64,000 bases of DNA, taken from positions 4,216,001 to 4,280,000 of the forward strand of contig JAVTVJ010000072.1 of NCBI GenBank assembly GCA_034509425.1, read 5' to 3'. A program made the position numbers and the translations under genes. The first letter of the stretch is position 1. The number at the start of each line of letters is the position of its first letter. This document shows, piece after piece, positions 1 to 15,500 of this stretch. A model generated the notes under the pieces. The model made no database searches. It was not told the origin of the DNA and saw only the letters and a list, made by a program, of their open reading frames with translations. Origin of the DNA: Eopsaltria australis (taxonomy: Eukaryota; Chordata; Aves; Passeriformes; Petroicidae).

Positions 1-3000
1 ACAACATCTGTAATACACTATGATTTCAGGGTAAGATTTCCAACAGAATTTGATTATTTGTTTATTTAAAGACAGAAGCCCCAGATCTATTGAAACATAC
101 TGGGACTCAACTCATACTAAGACTCATAACTCTTCCCGTGTTCTATCTAAGGTGATGTTAGAAATGCTGAAGATGAACTGTTAAAGGCTTCTGAGAAGTT
201 CATTCCTTATTTCAAGCAACTAGTTGTTGCTACCCTTTTGGGGAGAGTGCATATTTTACATGACAGATGTTTAGATAATGAAATATAGCTGCTTCATGAG
301 AGAGTGATAGGGAAGGAAAAAGAAAGGACCTTCTGCAAGATCAGGACATGTTCTATTCCAGGAAGTGTCTCAGACAAACCCTTTAAAGAAACCCCCCAAT
401 TTATTATATTGCACCTTGAAACAGTTTTCAAGGTTTTGTGCCTCCAGCAACTCATTTTTGGGAAAACTCTTTAAGTATCCTCAAAGCAGGATCTTTTCTA
501 GGAAATTCTAGCCTAAGCTTATTCAGAACTATGCTTCATAATTGTCCTCCATCAGATGCCTTTTGCAAGCCAAAACAAGTCAAGTCCTCTATTGTAAAAC
601 CTTCTAAATTCCTTGCATAATTCTATTTATAATTTTTCCTTATAATTCTAGTTTGAGCTCATTTTTCCTGGATGTGAATGGCCAAACTAGTATGAAATAT
701 TCTAGAGGTCATGATGCCAGGATGTTGTAAATAACTTGTATAAAACATTCAAAGTTCATAATTTCCTCCCCTCTGTATCACTCTTGTGTACCACTCTCAC
801 TTCCTTTCTTTTCCACTTCCATCAAGTTAAAGGCTCAAATTCTAGCCAGTCTTAGTGCAAATCTCAAACCTTTTTTTTATTACCTTTACAACCATTGAAT
901 CTAATCCTTCTTGTGATCCAGTTGCTGTTGTATTAGTGAGGCATAGGCTTCTATAGAAATCTTAGCCAAGCAGCAAATGAAGCACACAGTACAGACCTGT
1001 GTGTCTACTGAAGTCATGACAGGTTTTTTTCTGGTGTGCTATGGGCTTTAGCACTGCCCACAGTGTACTAACTAATGCCAGTTATGCTGGCATTGTTTTT
1101 ACCAAAATGTTGAGTTAAACTTTGAGTATTTCAGAAAAAAAGCTGGACTGTCTTATTTTGTTGACTGCAAATACAGCTTAATCAGCTCAGTATAATCCCT
1201 CCTGTACTGTTCAGCTTTGGCTGACATAACAGATGTTGCAGTGATTTTTAACAGGAAATTCTGTGTATTCAATGTGTATTAACATATATTAAAGATCCAA
1301 TAGTTTAACGTGTCTCAAGGACACTGATAAACTTCAGAGTTGCCACTCTTCCTAATCTACCCTTTATTCAGCCTAACTACACTGTAAATGTGACTATTGT
1401 GGCCACTTTATTTTCCCCCAGTACTATGCATATAATCCTCATTCAGGTGCATGCCATCATCATCTGCATTTTTTTCCTTTAAAATTTTTTTTCTCTTCAG
1501 GGTACACTTGTGCAGATTTCGTGATCTAGAACAAAGATAAAAATAGCCCAGTTATATAAAAAAGGTAAAGAGAAGAAGGTCTGCTTGAAAGAATAATAAG
1601 GTTTCTTAGTGTGCTGTTTTAAATGTGATTTCCTTCAAAAATATAATGATCTCTTAACTAAACTACATCTTCTTCTCTTTTAGATGATTGTAGAGGTATT
1701 TCCTAGTCCAAATGCTTAAGCAGTTTTGTCCAAAATGTTCTGTCTTTTATACTTAGAAAACACTAAATTGCAACTGCAACTGAAGGAAGAGAAAGAGGAT
1801 AGAAATGTACGTGTGATTGGCCTCAGCTTTAAAGGCTGCATTTGAACAGCATATAGCTTTAGTATTCTGAAAGTCTTACTCATTTCTTCTCAGCAACAGG
1901 CAAACAAATAAAATTTTGCTTTCATTTACAGCAGAGTAGCAGCAGTGTAAATAATATCTCTTTCCTGAGCTGTTTCCAAGGATGGACTTGTATTTATGAT
2001 ATTGTTATTCTGAGAACAGTGATTTTGGTATGTGCATGAAGGGAAGGAAAGATTGTGTGATTAAGACTGGCAAAAGGATGCTGAAAAGTATAGTGTGATC
2101 TTGAATAGTTACAATTTCATTTGAGACCCAAACATTGAGTCATTTAACCTTTTTCTTCCTTTAAACTGAAGATAACGTTATTAGTACTTCCCAGCACGGT
2201 TTGCAAGTATGTTTTTTAAGATAAAGGATTTTGGCATTCTCCGATGCAAAAGATTAATCTATAAAGTACAGAATACTGAATTCAAAAGGGACTTTTATCA
2301 ATTATAATCTAAATTGCACTTTAAGGCAATGAAGAAATGAATTCACAGATTTTTGGCTAGTTGCTCTTGCATTGAGTTCACTATTACACCAATTATACAT
2401 ATTAATATTATATAAGAAGTGTTTGTGTATACACTGCATATATACTCATCGTTGTGCAATAGTGTATGCTGATACCTTTGCTCCTGCAGTCTATACTCCT
2501 TGTTTGATACATATATCTTCTGCTATGTTGGATGGAAAATAAATTTTGTTTAAATGACATGCATGCTCTGATTTTCTGGCCCTTGTTTTAATCTTTATGA
2601 ACATCTCTTTATAAATAAAAACTTGTGAGTGCTCCATTCTGGATAGGCATCATATGACTTGTCAGAATGGAGGTGCCTCCCTCCTTCCTTTAAAGATTCT
2701 CATTGAAAGTGATGTAGCCATGAACATGCTGTCTTATCTTCACAGTGCTATGCACTCATCTTTGATAGCAATTACTCTACTAACTGACAACCTGAGTTAG
2801 GTAATAACATGGTCTGTAGGATTTTTCAATTCTCACATTTCACTGGCACAAATATTACTTCCAGTTCAAAGATTATTGTTTTTTTTCTTCTCTCTCTTTC
2901 TTTGCTCACTACCTCCTTCTTCTTTTGTTGTTTGTTTTTGGGTTTTGTTTGTTTGTTTGTTTGTCTGTTTTTTTCCTATGAAAGCCTCTCAGAAAAGATA

Positions 3001-3390
3001 ACTGCTCAGCATCCATGATTTAAGGTTTAAATATTTAGTTTTAATTCTATATCTGTGTAAGAGGCTAGCTAAGGTGTGTGGGTTTGCAATCAATCAGAAA
3101 TCAGGACTGTGAGCTGTCTGGAACAGTCAAAGTAAATATCTGCAGCTGATATACGCAAAAATGGATCATATCTGCACATAACATGACAGTAACTATGTGT
3201 ACATCTATGGAAGTATAAGCTAATTTGTTAAAGAATACATATCCCAAATTTGTCCCTTTTTAAATAAAATGTTCTAAAAAGTTGTTTGCCTATCTTAAAA
3301 ATAAGAAACAATAATTGTGGTTTTTTTTCTAGTGGTGGCAAGGCAAAAACATAACTTACTTGTGACGGTTTTGTTTCTTTAAACTTTCAG
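1..3390 (+). other. Intron upstream of the first visible ABCA13 exon
   Basis: This AT-rich stretch ends in the acceptor ACTTTCAG at 3390. No exon with conserved ABCA residues could be recognised in it, so the preceding exon should lie left of the window. It contains a (TTTG)n run near 2943-2970 and otherwise only short chance open frames. Confidence 0.6.
2943..2970. repeat. (TTTG)n microsatellite
   Basis: About six TTTG units, one with a T-to-C change, sit inside a longer T-rich patch (about 2875-2975). The open frame crossing it is a low-complexity artefact. Confidence 0.8.
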
Positions 3391-3547
3391 ATATGCAACT
3401 TTACCTTGGATGTATCTTGCATCCAGATTCTTCTCAAGCTCAGATGTAGCTTTTATTTCTTACATCTCCTTAAATTTTGTGTTTGGCCTGTGTACCATGC
3501 TGATGACTCTCTTACCTCGCTTGTTAGCTATAATTTCCAAAGTGCAG
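3391..3547 (+). CDS. ABCA13: ABCA13 exon 1 of window: transmembrane domain 2 helices
   Basis: The exon is 157 bases: one base completing a codon, then 52 codons, ending in phase 0. The acceptor is ACTTTCAG and the donor GTCAGT. It encodes a stretch starting [14 protein letters not shown] and continuing through hydrophobic [20 protein letters not shown], which are late helices of the second membrane domain. The Leu-Pro-Trp segment and following helix are typical of ABCA12/ABCA13. It ends AIISKVQ and continues directly into the next exon ([11 protein letters not shown]). Confidence 0.88.
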
Positions 3548-6500
3548 GTCAGTATAAAATCTTTGGTTTAACTTTTTCATAACTGAGAGGTATATACACA
3601 CATACATGTATGTATATATATATTTGAGAATGTTCATATGTTCATATGTGTATTTATATATTTATACAGATTAGATTTTTCAAGAAAAAAAAATATGGTT
3701 TTTAAACATTCATGACTTTTCTGTCCTAGAATATACTGTATTGGCTGTTACCATCTTGAATTTTAACACGTCTATAACCCAAAAATGCATGCTGTAATAA
3801 CGGAAAAACAGTGTTAATTGAAACTTTGACATTTTCTAGACCATTAAGTTGTAATTGGCACATAATGGGAGCTGTTCTGGTCCATTAAATAGATTACATG
3901 CATCGTAAAACGTGTTTGAATAATATTGACATAAGAGATAAGCTGCGTATTCCTAGGATCACTAGTGCTCTGTATGAATAGCAATTCATACAGTGCATTC
4001 TCACTCCATGTATGTAATTTTAATTAGTCATAATGGTACTTAAACAACTTGTTGGAAAGGAGTTCCAGAATGAGTATGACTCTTCATGTACAGGTCAAAA
4101 ACTTGGTGTTTGAAGTCAAATCTGGATTATGTGTCATGCAAGTGTGTAAGCAGATTTGGTATTCACTTGAGTTTAAGTTTCAATAGTATTGAAATATTAA
4201 AATGTTAAGGAAATGGAAGAAACATGTTTCAATACCATCTGTGAACTTTGACTAAGATTAAAATTCCATGGCTGTAGAAAGTCTAAAATACAATACGATA
4301 TGAACCCTGTCCCCAAAATAGTTCACAATATGCACTTTAAAATTCAGTTTACCACAAGTGAGATTTGAATGCTGTATTGAGTTTTGCAAGTGTGCTCATT
4401 AGGCTGTTGGAGAACATTAATTATTTCCCCTTTTTTCTTTACTCTCCTCCATCTTTGCTAAATCTTCATACAGAGTTTTCAGAACATCTACAATATCCTC
4501 AAATGGGCATTCATCATATTCCCACAATTCTGCCTAGGCCAGGGTTTAATAGAGCTTTCATACAATCAGATCAAGTTTGACCTGACCAGGAACTTTGGAA
4601 TAGATTCTTACGTGAGCCCCTTTGAAATGGATTTCCTGGGCTGGATTTTTGTGGAAATGGCCCTTCAGGGAACACTGCTACTTCTTTTACGTCTTTTTCT
4701 TCATTGGGATCTCATCCAGAAACCAAGGTATGTTGTCATTTGTATTCTGCCACAGTGGGCACTGAACTAATTTTTGGAGAAAGAAAATGGTGTCTTCCTT
4801 TGAACAGCTGAAGATAAATACTTTAGATAACATGTTATACCTGAATCAATGCAAACTACAGAAAAAATGCAAGTAGATTTTTTTCCCTTGAATTCTGATG
4901 AGAATTGGTCACCAAGTGCTAAGGGATTACAATCAGGAAAATAAGAGTTATGCAGAGTGCAGTAATGAGCAATTTTCCATGTGTCACTTATTATTGTCCC
5001 CTGTTGCAGGGGTCATTGTTCAGTTAAGGACATGGATAGCCCTTCAGAAGATGTTGATGTAGAAACGGAGCGACAGAGACTCTTCGGCGGAAGAACTGGT
5101 AATGATGTCCTACTGCTGTACAACCTCAGGAAGTGTTATGGAGGTTTCAGTAAGAAGAACACAGCTGTAGAAAACATAAGCCTGGGCATACCAAGGGGAG
5201 AGGTAAGGAGGTCTTACTTTTTTCCTTTGTATAACGTAGCATTTTATACTGAGCAATTATTGAGACATACTCAGTGTGTCTAAAGTGAAAGATCTCTAGA
5301 TAGCAGCAGAAAAAATTCAGCTGTAGTAATTTCTGAAAATCAATGACTGGATAAGAGCAGAAATTCTGGTGGTGCTGAAGAAGCAACTGTTTGTTTATTT
5401 TTTGGGTTAAATATTCATCAGAATCTTAAATTTTTTACTTCTCACTTCTCTTTACCAAGTTACTGTATTACTGTATTATAGGCTAACATTAAAGGCAAGT
5501 AAGGTAGTATAGCAGTTTAGTGCTCAAAGAGAAAACAGAATACCCAATTCAATAGCAAGGTATGGACTGAATCCTCAATTTGTCATCACAGCATACTTCT
5601 AGTTCCCATGCTGAAATTATCACACTACATTCGGATATAACATATACAAATAAACTATTTCAATAAATTGAAATTTAGTGCTGAACGTGTTTGTGTTTGG
5701 GGACTTTATTTATGATTTGGATGGTTTGGGGAATTACAGATATTAATTTCTAAACTGCTGAGAAAGAAAAGATGTTTCTTGGTTGCTAATATAAAATTGG
5801 AAGATCTGAGAAACTTGCACATGGCAGCAAAGGTTGAGTGGCGTCCTGCTACTCACTGATCAGCTGTTGGGTAACTGAGGTAACCAGAAGGATGTTATTG
5901 TTGATTAAAGCCTATCAATCAAAAAGGAAGTTCATGAAAAAAGTATTTCAAAATCATAAAGGGCTACATGTAGGTTTAATATGAATCCTATCCTAGGTTA
6001 AGCTGGGAAATACTGACTCTGTGGACTGATATCCAGGGTTTGGAAGCAGGACTTAAAATCCTCCTGTTCAAACATAGCATTTACTAATAATATGGATAAA
6101 TAATGAGTTTAATTCTTGGGCAGGGTTTTAAGAGGAGGCCTAGAATCCTGAATAAGTCACTTCTAACAATTAGAGGGTAACCAAAATATGATATATATGG
6201 GTTTATTTAAACAGATTTTCTGTGGGAAAGGGAATTTGCACACACATTATATCCATATACAGTTTCTTACAGGCATATGATAGGAAATGTGGAAAAGGGA
6301 GAAATTTGAAGGGGTAATATTTCTTATTTTTTCAGTATAGCATATAGATTGACTTTTTAATTTATTTATTTTTAATCTCTGATAGTGTTTTGGACTCCTG
6401 GGAACAAATGGAGCTGGGAAAAGCACAACATTTAAGATGCTGACTGGAGATATCATCCCATCTGCAGGACGTGCTGTTATCAAGACTCCTACTGGGTAAA

Positions 6501-9500
6501 TAACACAGGGTTTGATCAGAATAGTGCTAATTGATAATGCACATGATCAAAGACTCAGCATGTCTTCAGTCCTTTATACTGTACTCTAGGGACCTATTTT
6601 GTTCCCTTTAAAATGTGTATTGCTTTGTTGCTGTTAACTCTCTGTGGAAAAGCATTTTAGCATTATTGACAGCTCTGTTTAGCTGTTTGACAGCTCTGAT
6701 AATTGAGAATAAACTTTTCTGGTAGCAAAAGAGAAACTCTAAGACTTTAAAACTTAAAAAATAATCTTAACATACGTTAAGATGCATGGACATATATCCC
6801 CTGTTCTAGTACTGCACTGAAATATTTCCAGCTCAGGCAGATGAGCAGTGCTTCAAGTGGATAATTTTAAAATATTTTCTTTCACTTATGTACTTCAGAG
6901 TCATTAATTAATTAATCACTTGATCAATATGCTATGTAATTAGGATGAGAGGTAGTGTTGGTGAGATTTATCATTCAGATGGAGTGATGAATAATGGACT
7001 TTGAGATAGATGTAACCAACACTTATCATTTTTTCCAGCAAAATTGGAGGGGAAGTAAAGTTATATTTTTAGTCAGTAGCAAACGTATACAAATACATTT
7101 ATAAATGGATTCTGGACTCTTATCTTTTCCTAAATTATGTAGATTTCAAAATACTTTTTTGGACAAGGACAGGTCAAGAGTTTAATTAAGAAATTTTTAA
7201 AGGAAACATTTTTGAATTTTCAAAATGGCAAGTTATATTTCTTTGGTTTAGAAATCAAATGCTTTCATAGGTCAGTATTTCATCAATTCTTTACAAAGAT
7301 AATGATAATCAGATTTAACTTCAAAGAATAAGTAGCTTCAGTCATTGCAAAATTCAGTTTTCTGGAAAATTTACGCTTTTTAAATCAACAATATCACCAC
7401 TATCAAACATAATTTTACTTCAGTGTGTTTTTTCATTGTCTTTCATAGCAAACAATAAAAAATGTTAATCATAAAGCTGAAATTATTTTAAAAAAAACAG
7501 ATTTTGGAAAAATTGTTCTTAGGAGAAGAAGTGGTGTAAGTGAGGCTTTAAAGTGATTACAGAGACTTTTAGATGGTTGTTTTCATTTATAATTTTCTGT
7601 CTTAAACAGAAGACAAAATTTTTCAAACATTAAACAAAATTGAAAAAACAGAAGTGATTTAAAATTAGGTAAAAATCAGCATTTGTTATTCTTTGGAATG
7701 GATGGGAAGCTTTGTTCCAGGATATTATGGAGGTCAGAAGTTGATAGCATGAGTCTGAAGAGGATTTGAGGTTTGGACAAATAAAATAATCCGTTTTGGG
7801 GTTTTTTTTTTGCTTTTCTAATAAAGTATTGCCATCAGGGCAGTATTTAAACTCCCATGTTTTGTTTAGATTCTGAAGAATATTTAATGGGACTTGCCTT
7901 GAGTCCCACCTGTGCATTCATGGATTACATATGGCTGTCCCTGTGCAATGTGGTTTGTATTTGGGCAAATGATTTGATCTGGTTTGACAATTCCAAAATT
8001 TTAACATCTACTTGAAAGCAAATGTAAAGTTATAAGAATATAATTAATTATTATATATATTGACACTTACAGTATGTTTGCTGCCTATAATGTATTTTTT
8101 AGAACCCCCTACGATAATTTTAAAAAATTACAAAACAATTCAACAGTGCCTGTATTCCTTTTATCAGTCATGTTGTTATGTACCTGTGGTTAAACAGATA
8201 AAAATGCTTCTGAGGACAACTTTAGTGTGCTTCTGGCTTTTGACAGTATGGTAAATGCTGTCCCTGGACATTATGTGTGTCACTAACTTCCCATACTGTG
8301 TTTTATAAATCCAACATGAAAGCATATATTAAGATGCAATGTTATTTACCCTATACTAAAGCATAGGTAACGAAATTTGACACATTTAGGAGGCTTGAAA
8401 GTAAGCCTTAGACAATTGAACTTCAGCGTACAAAATACCCTTGGCAACATTTATTATCACCTTGTATTATGGTGGTGTCAATCAAGTTTATGGACTTTTT
8501 GTGTTTGCAGTGGCTGAAGTGAGTATAAAACCCATACTCCCAAGTTTTCAAAACTTTACACTAATTCAAGAAGGCAACCTTAAGCAAGAGCTGCTACTAT
8601 ACAGTAGCTAAACTTAGAGAAACAATTCAAGGCTCTGAGAAGAAATTTATGTCCCTCCTGATTTTGTTCCTTGCTTCATATTTTGGAAACTGCTGTTGAG
8701 CAACTCAGGGTGCACTCTGCTGCTGTACTCCTGAAAATCACTAAGGGGCAAGTTGATTGGCTCTTCCACAGGGGAGATGGTAACCACAACAGGTCTGGAG
8801 AACCATTCCTCAGCAGCTGAAGAATGACTAAAATTACTAATTGCAGGGAATTTTAGGTGGATTGATTTGCATTTATGACTCAGATAAATGAAGGAAGGAG
8901 GATATTATGGTAAGAAGCCTTCTTCTTTTCTTACTCTGGTACTGTACTCAGAAGCCTGGTATTCCTGGCACAGAGGAGATACTCCAGTCAGCAAAGGAAA
9001 GCAGCTGCTGGTAACAACTGCAGAACATTTGTTGGTCAGCAGAACTAGATTTTTTGTTTAAAATTTACATCAAGAAGGAGATTCCATAAAAACATTACCT
9101 CTGGTACCTATTCCTGATGTATAATTCATCTTAGATGTAAATCCCACATCTTTTGGGTTTGACTGGAAAAAACACATCTTTAGTCCTCTGTCACCATGAA
9201 AGGACAAGACATTGTAGTCTGATGGATGCTTCACAGAATCATAAAATGATTTTGGTTGGAAAGGACCTTCAAGCTTGTCTAGTTCTGTCCCCCCTCCATG
9301 GGCACGGACACTTTCCACTAGACCAGCTGAATCAAAGCCTCATCCAACCTTGAACACTTCCAGGGATGGGCATCCATGGTTTCTCAGGGCAACTTTTTCC
9401 TGTGACTCACCACCCTCACAGTAAAGAATTTCTTCCTAACATCTAATGTAACCTTACCTTAATGTATTCTTCATGATCAAATAATTACATGAGTATGTAA

Positions 9501-12500
9501 AATTATGATTATAAATATTGGAGAACTTAATTAATTTTAGTCCATGCAGAAAATCCTTAATTCATAACAGTTCCTGTTTTCTCTATGCTTTCCTAACTAT
9601 GCTTGAAAGTTTCTGATATAAACAAACAAAGGAAACAAACAAAACCCCAAAAAAATCCATATATAGTTTTTCCTGATTGCTACTGAATTTAAAATTAAAT
9701 CTTTTTGAGGCAAGTGCTACTGAATTTAAAATTAAGTCTTTTTGAGGCAAGTGCACTGAAAAAAGCCTTGAATTTTATTGGACAGCTATTGCACCTTGGA
9801 ACAACAAGAATTCTAGATATGAAAGATGGGATTTTTCAAAGGTACAAGTTGAATACAAAGTAGAATTTTTGGAAAGTCAACCTAAAACATTTTGGAAGTG
9901 CAGGGGGTTATAGAGAAAGAGACTCACACACCAATAATCAACTTGTATTCAAGGAACTGCTGTTATTGCCTCAAAGAAATAAAAAAATATACTTCTGAGA
10001 ATTAACTTCCTTTATAACAGGGCGTAAGAACAGATTCACAACACCTTCAAGTTGTTTAAAAAGATTTGCTGGCCTCTAGGTTGATTGTTTGCTGAATGCT
10101 TAATGTCACAAAAAAAAAATAAAAGAGCTTATTCCTGAGGATCTGACATGACAAAATCTGACATAACATAACAAAAGCTAATAAAATCCATAGAGACTAG
10201 GTATTATCTGTGTTAATTTTCAGTATCACTGGGATTCATGTTAGGGTGTCATTAAGCGGGAAAGTTTGCTAAATGCTAGAGCCAACCTCATCTTTTCTGC
10301 AAATTGGTGTTTCCTGGCCTTCTTCTTGATGGTGAAATGCTTTTGGAGAAAGGGAGTCTTCTGATCTGTTTTAATTAGGGTTTTCTCTTTTTGATACACT
10401 AAAAATTAAGTAGATATTTTAAATGCATGATGTGCCTGAACTTCGTATTCTACAATTTGTGTGACCAACACACATTTATAGTATACAGGCAGAGCAGTCT
10501 ACAAAAAACCTGGTTTTTATAAATATTCATATCCCTCTGTAGAAAACATTTTAGGCAACTTATATAACCTTTGCAGGCCCATTCTAGTTGTTACTGTTAT
10601 GTAATAAAAAAAGTTCAGTCAGAGAAATAATACGAATTTATCACCAACAGCCAATCTTGTGAAGATAATGCCATTCACAAGGGATTTTACCTTTTTATTA
10701 TTTTGTGTACCTCATTAATACTGCTGCTATCAGTGACATATCTGTGCTAATGAAACAGAGAAGTAATTAGCTTTTAGAGAGTGTGTCTCCATATTAGGGA
10801 TATTTACCCCCCCCCCAATATCACAGTGTCAAAGGAACAAGCAGCATTGAAACAGTTACTTCAGAAGGATTGAAAACAAAATAGTGACAGTAAAGTACCA
10901 GCAGTACCTTTCATAAGGGGCAGAAATATCAAAAGCAAAAAGGATAATTACTAGAAAGATTATTTTAATAATATTTGTTTACTTGTATTTACAAAGTATG
11001 GTTTTATAAGACATTAAGAGACAGGCTTTTAAAGGGCTGTGAAGCTTAAATATCTTTAATAATTAACTGCATGGTCTGCTTGACAATTAGAAGAGCTCTT
11101 TGTGTTCTCTATAGCACAGCTGTTGCTCTACAAGAGTAAAAATGGACTAAAATTATCTCATGCTTGGCTCTACTGCCATAACTAGATTGCCACCAATGTA
11201 GGATCTGTCTAAATGAAAGGTAGGGTATGAAACTCTAAACATTTTTGTAGTTACATTTTCTGTCAAACAGCTTGAAGAAGTAAGGTCTGCATTAAATATG
11301 TACAAAGAAAAACTGACACTTAACAAAGTGGTATAACAAAGAAGAACAAAGTGAGTCTTCATAGTCTTTGAATATCTGCTGGGTTAACGTATCAGCAGAT
11401 ACTGTACATCTGTTGCACTTTTGTGTGTGTGTACTTTGGCCAAGGTTTTTTTTTTTCCCCTTTCTATAATTGTGTTTAAACCCTCTTTAGTGACTGTCAT
11501 AAAACCTCCCTGAAGTGAGGAAAGCATTACACTTTCAAAGAGAAAGTGTCAAAATCCTTTTAAGAGTCATGGCAAGGTCAATGTAAAATAATGAATAATG
11601 TGACTGGCGGTTTGTTTGCCTTTTTAGTGCCCTCTATTTTGCAATCTTTCCTGTTGTACTTTGCTGAATTAGAGCTGACTTTAAATTCATACTTAGAGTG
11701 TAGTGGGATGCATATGCAAAAAAATAGATAAACCAGGTGACATCTTGTTCATAAGTTGCCCCATCAAGGACTGAAGCATTTGGCAGTTTTCCTCATGTAA
11801 TTAATTTATCTCCCATGAATTTCCATCTTCCTTCTGCACAGAGATCCTCCATGACAGCAATTCCCTATCCTCTTTGAATTAAGTGTCAGTCATCTCAACT
11901 GTTGGATTACAAAGTCATAGGACCAAAGAGCTGCTCTACAAGGAGGGAGAAGTAAAATATTTCTTTCTAGCTAGAACTTAAACTCTTTTGATAAGTATGA
12001 TATTCAGCTTGATAAATAATTAAAAATGTAATTCAAATAGCTTAACTTGAAAGGAAGAATAAATTTGCATCGATATAATGGCAGAAATGGCTGTTTTTAC
12101 ACTATATATCAGTATAATTAGTCTAATTATAATGAAGCTATAGTAACATTAATTATATTTTAACCTTGATTTTTTATAATGTTAATTGAGCATTAGTATG
12201 CACTGAATTGAATGTGCAGTTATGAGTACAATGAAATGTCTAAGTACTTTTGCAATTTGTAAATTTATATTTCATTTTGACTAATTAATGGAATTTATCT
12301 CTCTACAGAAGTAAGATATATATATATGTGGTATTGTAATACCGTATATATCACTGCATTTAATTACACTCAAAAACTGCAGAAAAAGCATATAAAAGTG
12401 AAAAAAGTGCACAGTGGAGCCAAAAGTGAAACAATCTTTCCAAAAACAGCTGTAAGACTGATATCAAGGGTACTAACTACTCTCTGGAAACCAAACATTG

Positions 12501-15500
12501 AGGTTTGCCTTTGAATGCCAGCCCACAACCACCAAAAGTGATGTTGGTGGGAACCATTGTAGCAAACAAGATCCAAATCTAGTTCTGCAATTACCACTCT
12601 GTCCTTCTGGAAACTGCAGGTCCAGGAGAAGGAAACAGGTTTTGTCCAAGATCATATTCACTCATCCTAGTGGTTATGTTTCTTCTCAGTGCCAGCAAAG
12701 CCTTTCTGACCGGAGTGCCCCATGCCACCCCCAAATAGCCTGTAAACAGATTGCAAGGCTTTCTTTAAGCACTCATTAATAAATATATTAATGTAAAAAG
12801 CCTTGAAATGATGAGTGGAGGAACAACTTTTAATCAAAAATTTTATATACTCTGAGTTTAGTTTATGATCCCAGTATCCTGAAAGTCTGGCAAGTTTCTT
12901 TCCCCAATAGTACAAAAAGTATGAGATGAGCACTCCATACTGAGGCAAGTCTTACTGAATCCTGCATGTTTTCTCAGGATGTCTTGCATCAAAATATCAT
13001 GATTTTCACCAAAGTACTTAGATAGGCATAGAATACAAAATCTTCCATGTTTCAAGTGCTAGACTCCGCTATTTTTCTTGAGGATGCCAGATGTTCTGTT
13101 GACCATTTCCAAAGGAGTTCTAGAAATGCAATTCTGCAACTTTAAATCTATATTTAAAATATAAAGATTTCTGGAAATATTCTGGTGATGTCATTTGTTG
13201 CAGCTGTTCACTCTAAAGGAAAACTTAACTAACGAGGGGAAGTATTGACTGAGCATAAAGATATAGTCTAAAAATGAAGGAGAAAAATGAAGGAGAAAAC
13301 ATGTTGTATATATTAACTTGATCAGATGATGTAGTCAGAATTACTAACAGAATTTAAAGATAACAATATGCACTGTTATTGTCAAGATACAGAAAGTTGT
13401 GTATTAGTATGAAAGCCTGTTTTCCTCCCTATAGTTTTTACATATGACCCTAGATTTCATTGTGTCTGCTATACTATGGACAAAAGCCTGAGAGGGGTTG
13501 GAATCCATACTTAGATGTTCTTTCTCCCTGTTTATAAAATGAGCCAAATTTTTTATTCCTGTATATCTTGCTTTTAATGGGAATAGTTTGGTGGAAAAAT
13601 CTGGCATCCTGATAATAATAGGGCAGGAAACAAATGTCTGTTTTTCTCTAGCTTGAGAAAAAAAGAATCAGCATTTTCCTGCATACTAATCTATATTTCA
13701 GAAAATATTAGAAATATATATCTAATTTGATTCTGATAATAGCATATATGATGATGTTTGTTAAGGAAGAAGAGGACTATAATTAGTTTAATGAATTGAA
13801 TCAGAAATTATAAAGAGAAAAGGGAAAAGTATTTACAGTATATCATTCACTGAGAAGATTTTCTAGTATCATGCCATCACTACTTGAAATGTTCATTTAA
13901 TTTAGACCCATAAAAATTAAATCCAAGAGATTAACTGAATTTCAAGGAAAATCAATTTCCTAAAATGGGAGCTTGTTTTCTGTTGTACAATACATGCTAT
14001 AATTAAAAATGATAATGTGTTTTTCTTTCATCTATTTTTTATATATATTATTTCTATCTTCAGAAAAAGCTTAGGACTTAGCAAAACAGAACTGAATGAT
14101 AATGTCCAGAATTTTGATTTGAAAATCTACTCAGTGATGTTGATGAGGGAAGAATAGGAATTATACTGCACATTTAAAAAAAAGAAAAAGTCTGATTAAA
14201 TAATAAGAATCCTAATATGGCTTTTTTTTTGGTCATCTGGTTGGATTGTTTTTGATTTGACAGATACAGAGATGAAGAGGAGGAATGATGTGGAAAGGTC
14301 CACCAGTTCTTTAGTGAATACAATAGAATCTCTGTGTTAATGGGAACCTTGAAGTGTTCAGGGTCAGCACTAATGGATAAAGTTGCAAGATAAGGACCAA
14401 ACTGAGGAAGAATATTAAATTATTCATTCTCACTTTGCCCTCACTTTATGAAAGCTAAAGGGCAGTGGGTTCAGTACTGTTCACCTAAGACTGGGATGCC
14501 TTACATGGGCACAGCACTAGAACACTCTGTGTACAATTAGCACTGGGGACACTTTTTATTTCCTGATGCAAACTGAGTAAGGATGCTCTAATATAGTTCT
14601 AGCTAAAGAACATCAGATTTCAGTTGTTTTTTCGCAGCTGCCCATATTTAACTTCTTGTTCTTCACGGTAGGGGCCCATTGCAGACAAGATGTTTCTATC
14701 CAGCTACAGGGTTCATGTTGAGTAAATGTCCCTGAAATTACCCCTGAGTGTGATTTGTTCTCTTCTGACTGAAGTTGGCATATTACCAAAATCCCAGTCT
14801 CGTTTCTCAAAAGACAGCAGCTGAACGAAAAGAAAACCTTGTGTAAGAACCTTCCTAGCAAAACAAACCTCAGACACATTTCTCTATGTTCAACAACATC
14901 TCTATAACATTTCACTTTGTATAGTATTTTGCTATGTTAGAATTAATTAAATAAGGAATCCACTGCTTCTGACTGGTTATACAAAAAGATCAGCATTATT
15001 CAATCCATATCTTATGGTAATGTTGACCATAAAAAAGGATTTAATTTGCCATAGGTATGGCTGGAAACTGAGATAGTAAAAATTCTGTATGTAGTTCACT
15101 GAAAATATCCTATAAGTGGATATAAATTAATGAAGAAATACACTTCTGTTATCCTTTTTCCCCTATCACCCTTCTACTTTTTGCTAACTGTTTGTTTAGA
15201 GAGGTGTCTACAGGCAGATAACTCTGGTAGCACCATCCAAACCACCAAGATACCATGATTTTATATCTTTGCCATTAAGAGCAAAGGACCATTCTAATTA
15301 GTCCATGGCAAGATTTGTCATAATCATGTTAATTTATCTTTTGATAGCATTAAAATATATTTTCTTGCTGGTGGTTCATTATGTAAAATGCAGCATTTTT
15401 TCTCCCCAGACTCCTGAATCTTGTTAACAGGAGATACATATTTATATTTTCTCTAGTGCTTATATTTGTAGATCCTGCAGTTAATGCATTTACTTTGTGT

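Noticed and set aside
2809..3018. 69-codon plus-strand open frame with Ser/Leu/Phe/Cys runs
   Set aside because: It spans a T-rich patch and the (TTTG)n microsatellite.
12498..12948. Overlapping open frames of 60-93 codons on both strands
   Set aside because: Mutually overlapping frames of this size are expected by chance and none carries a recognisable motif.
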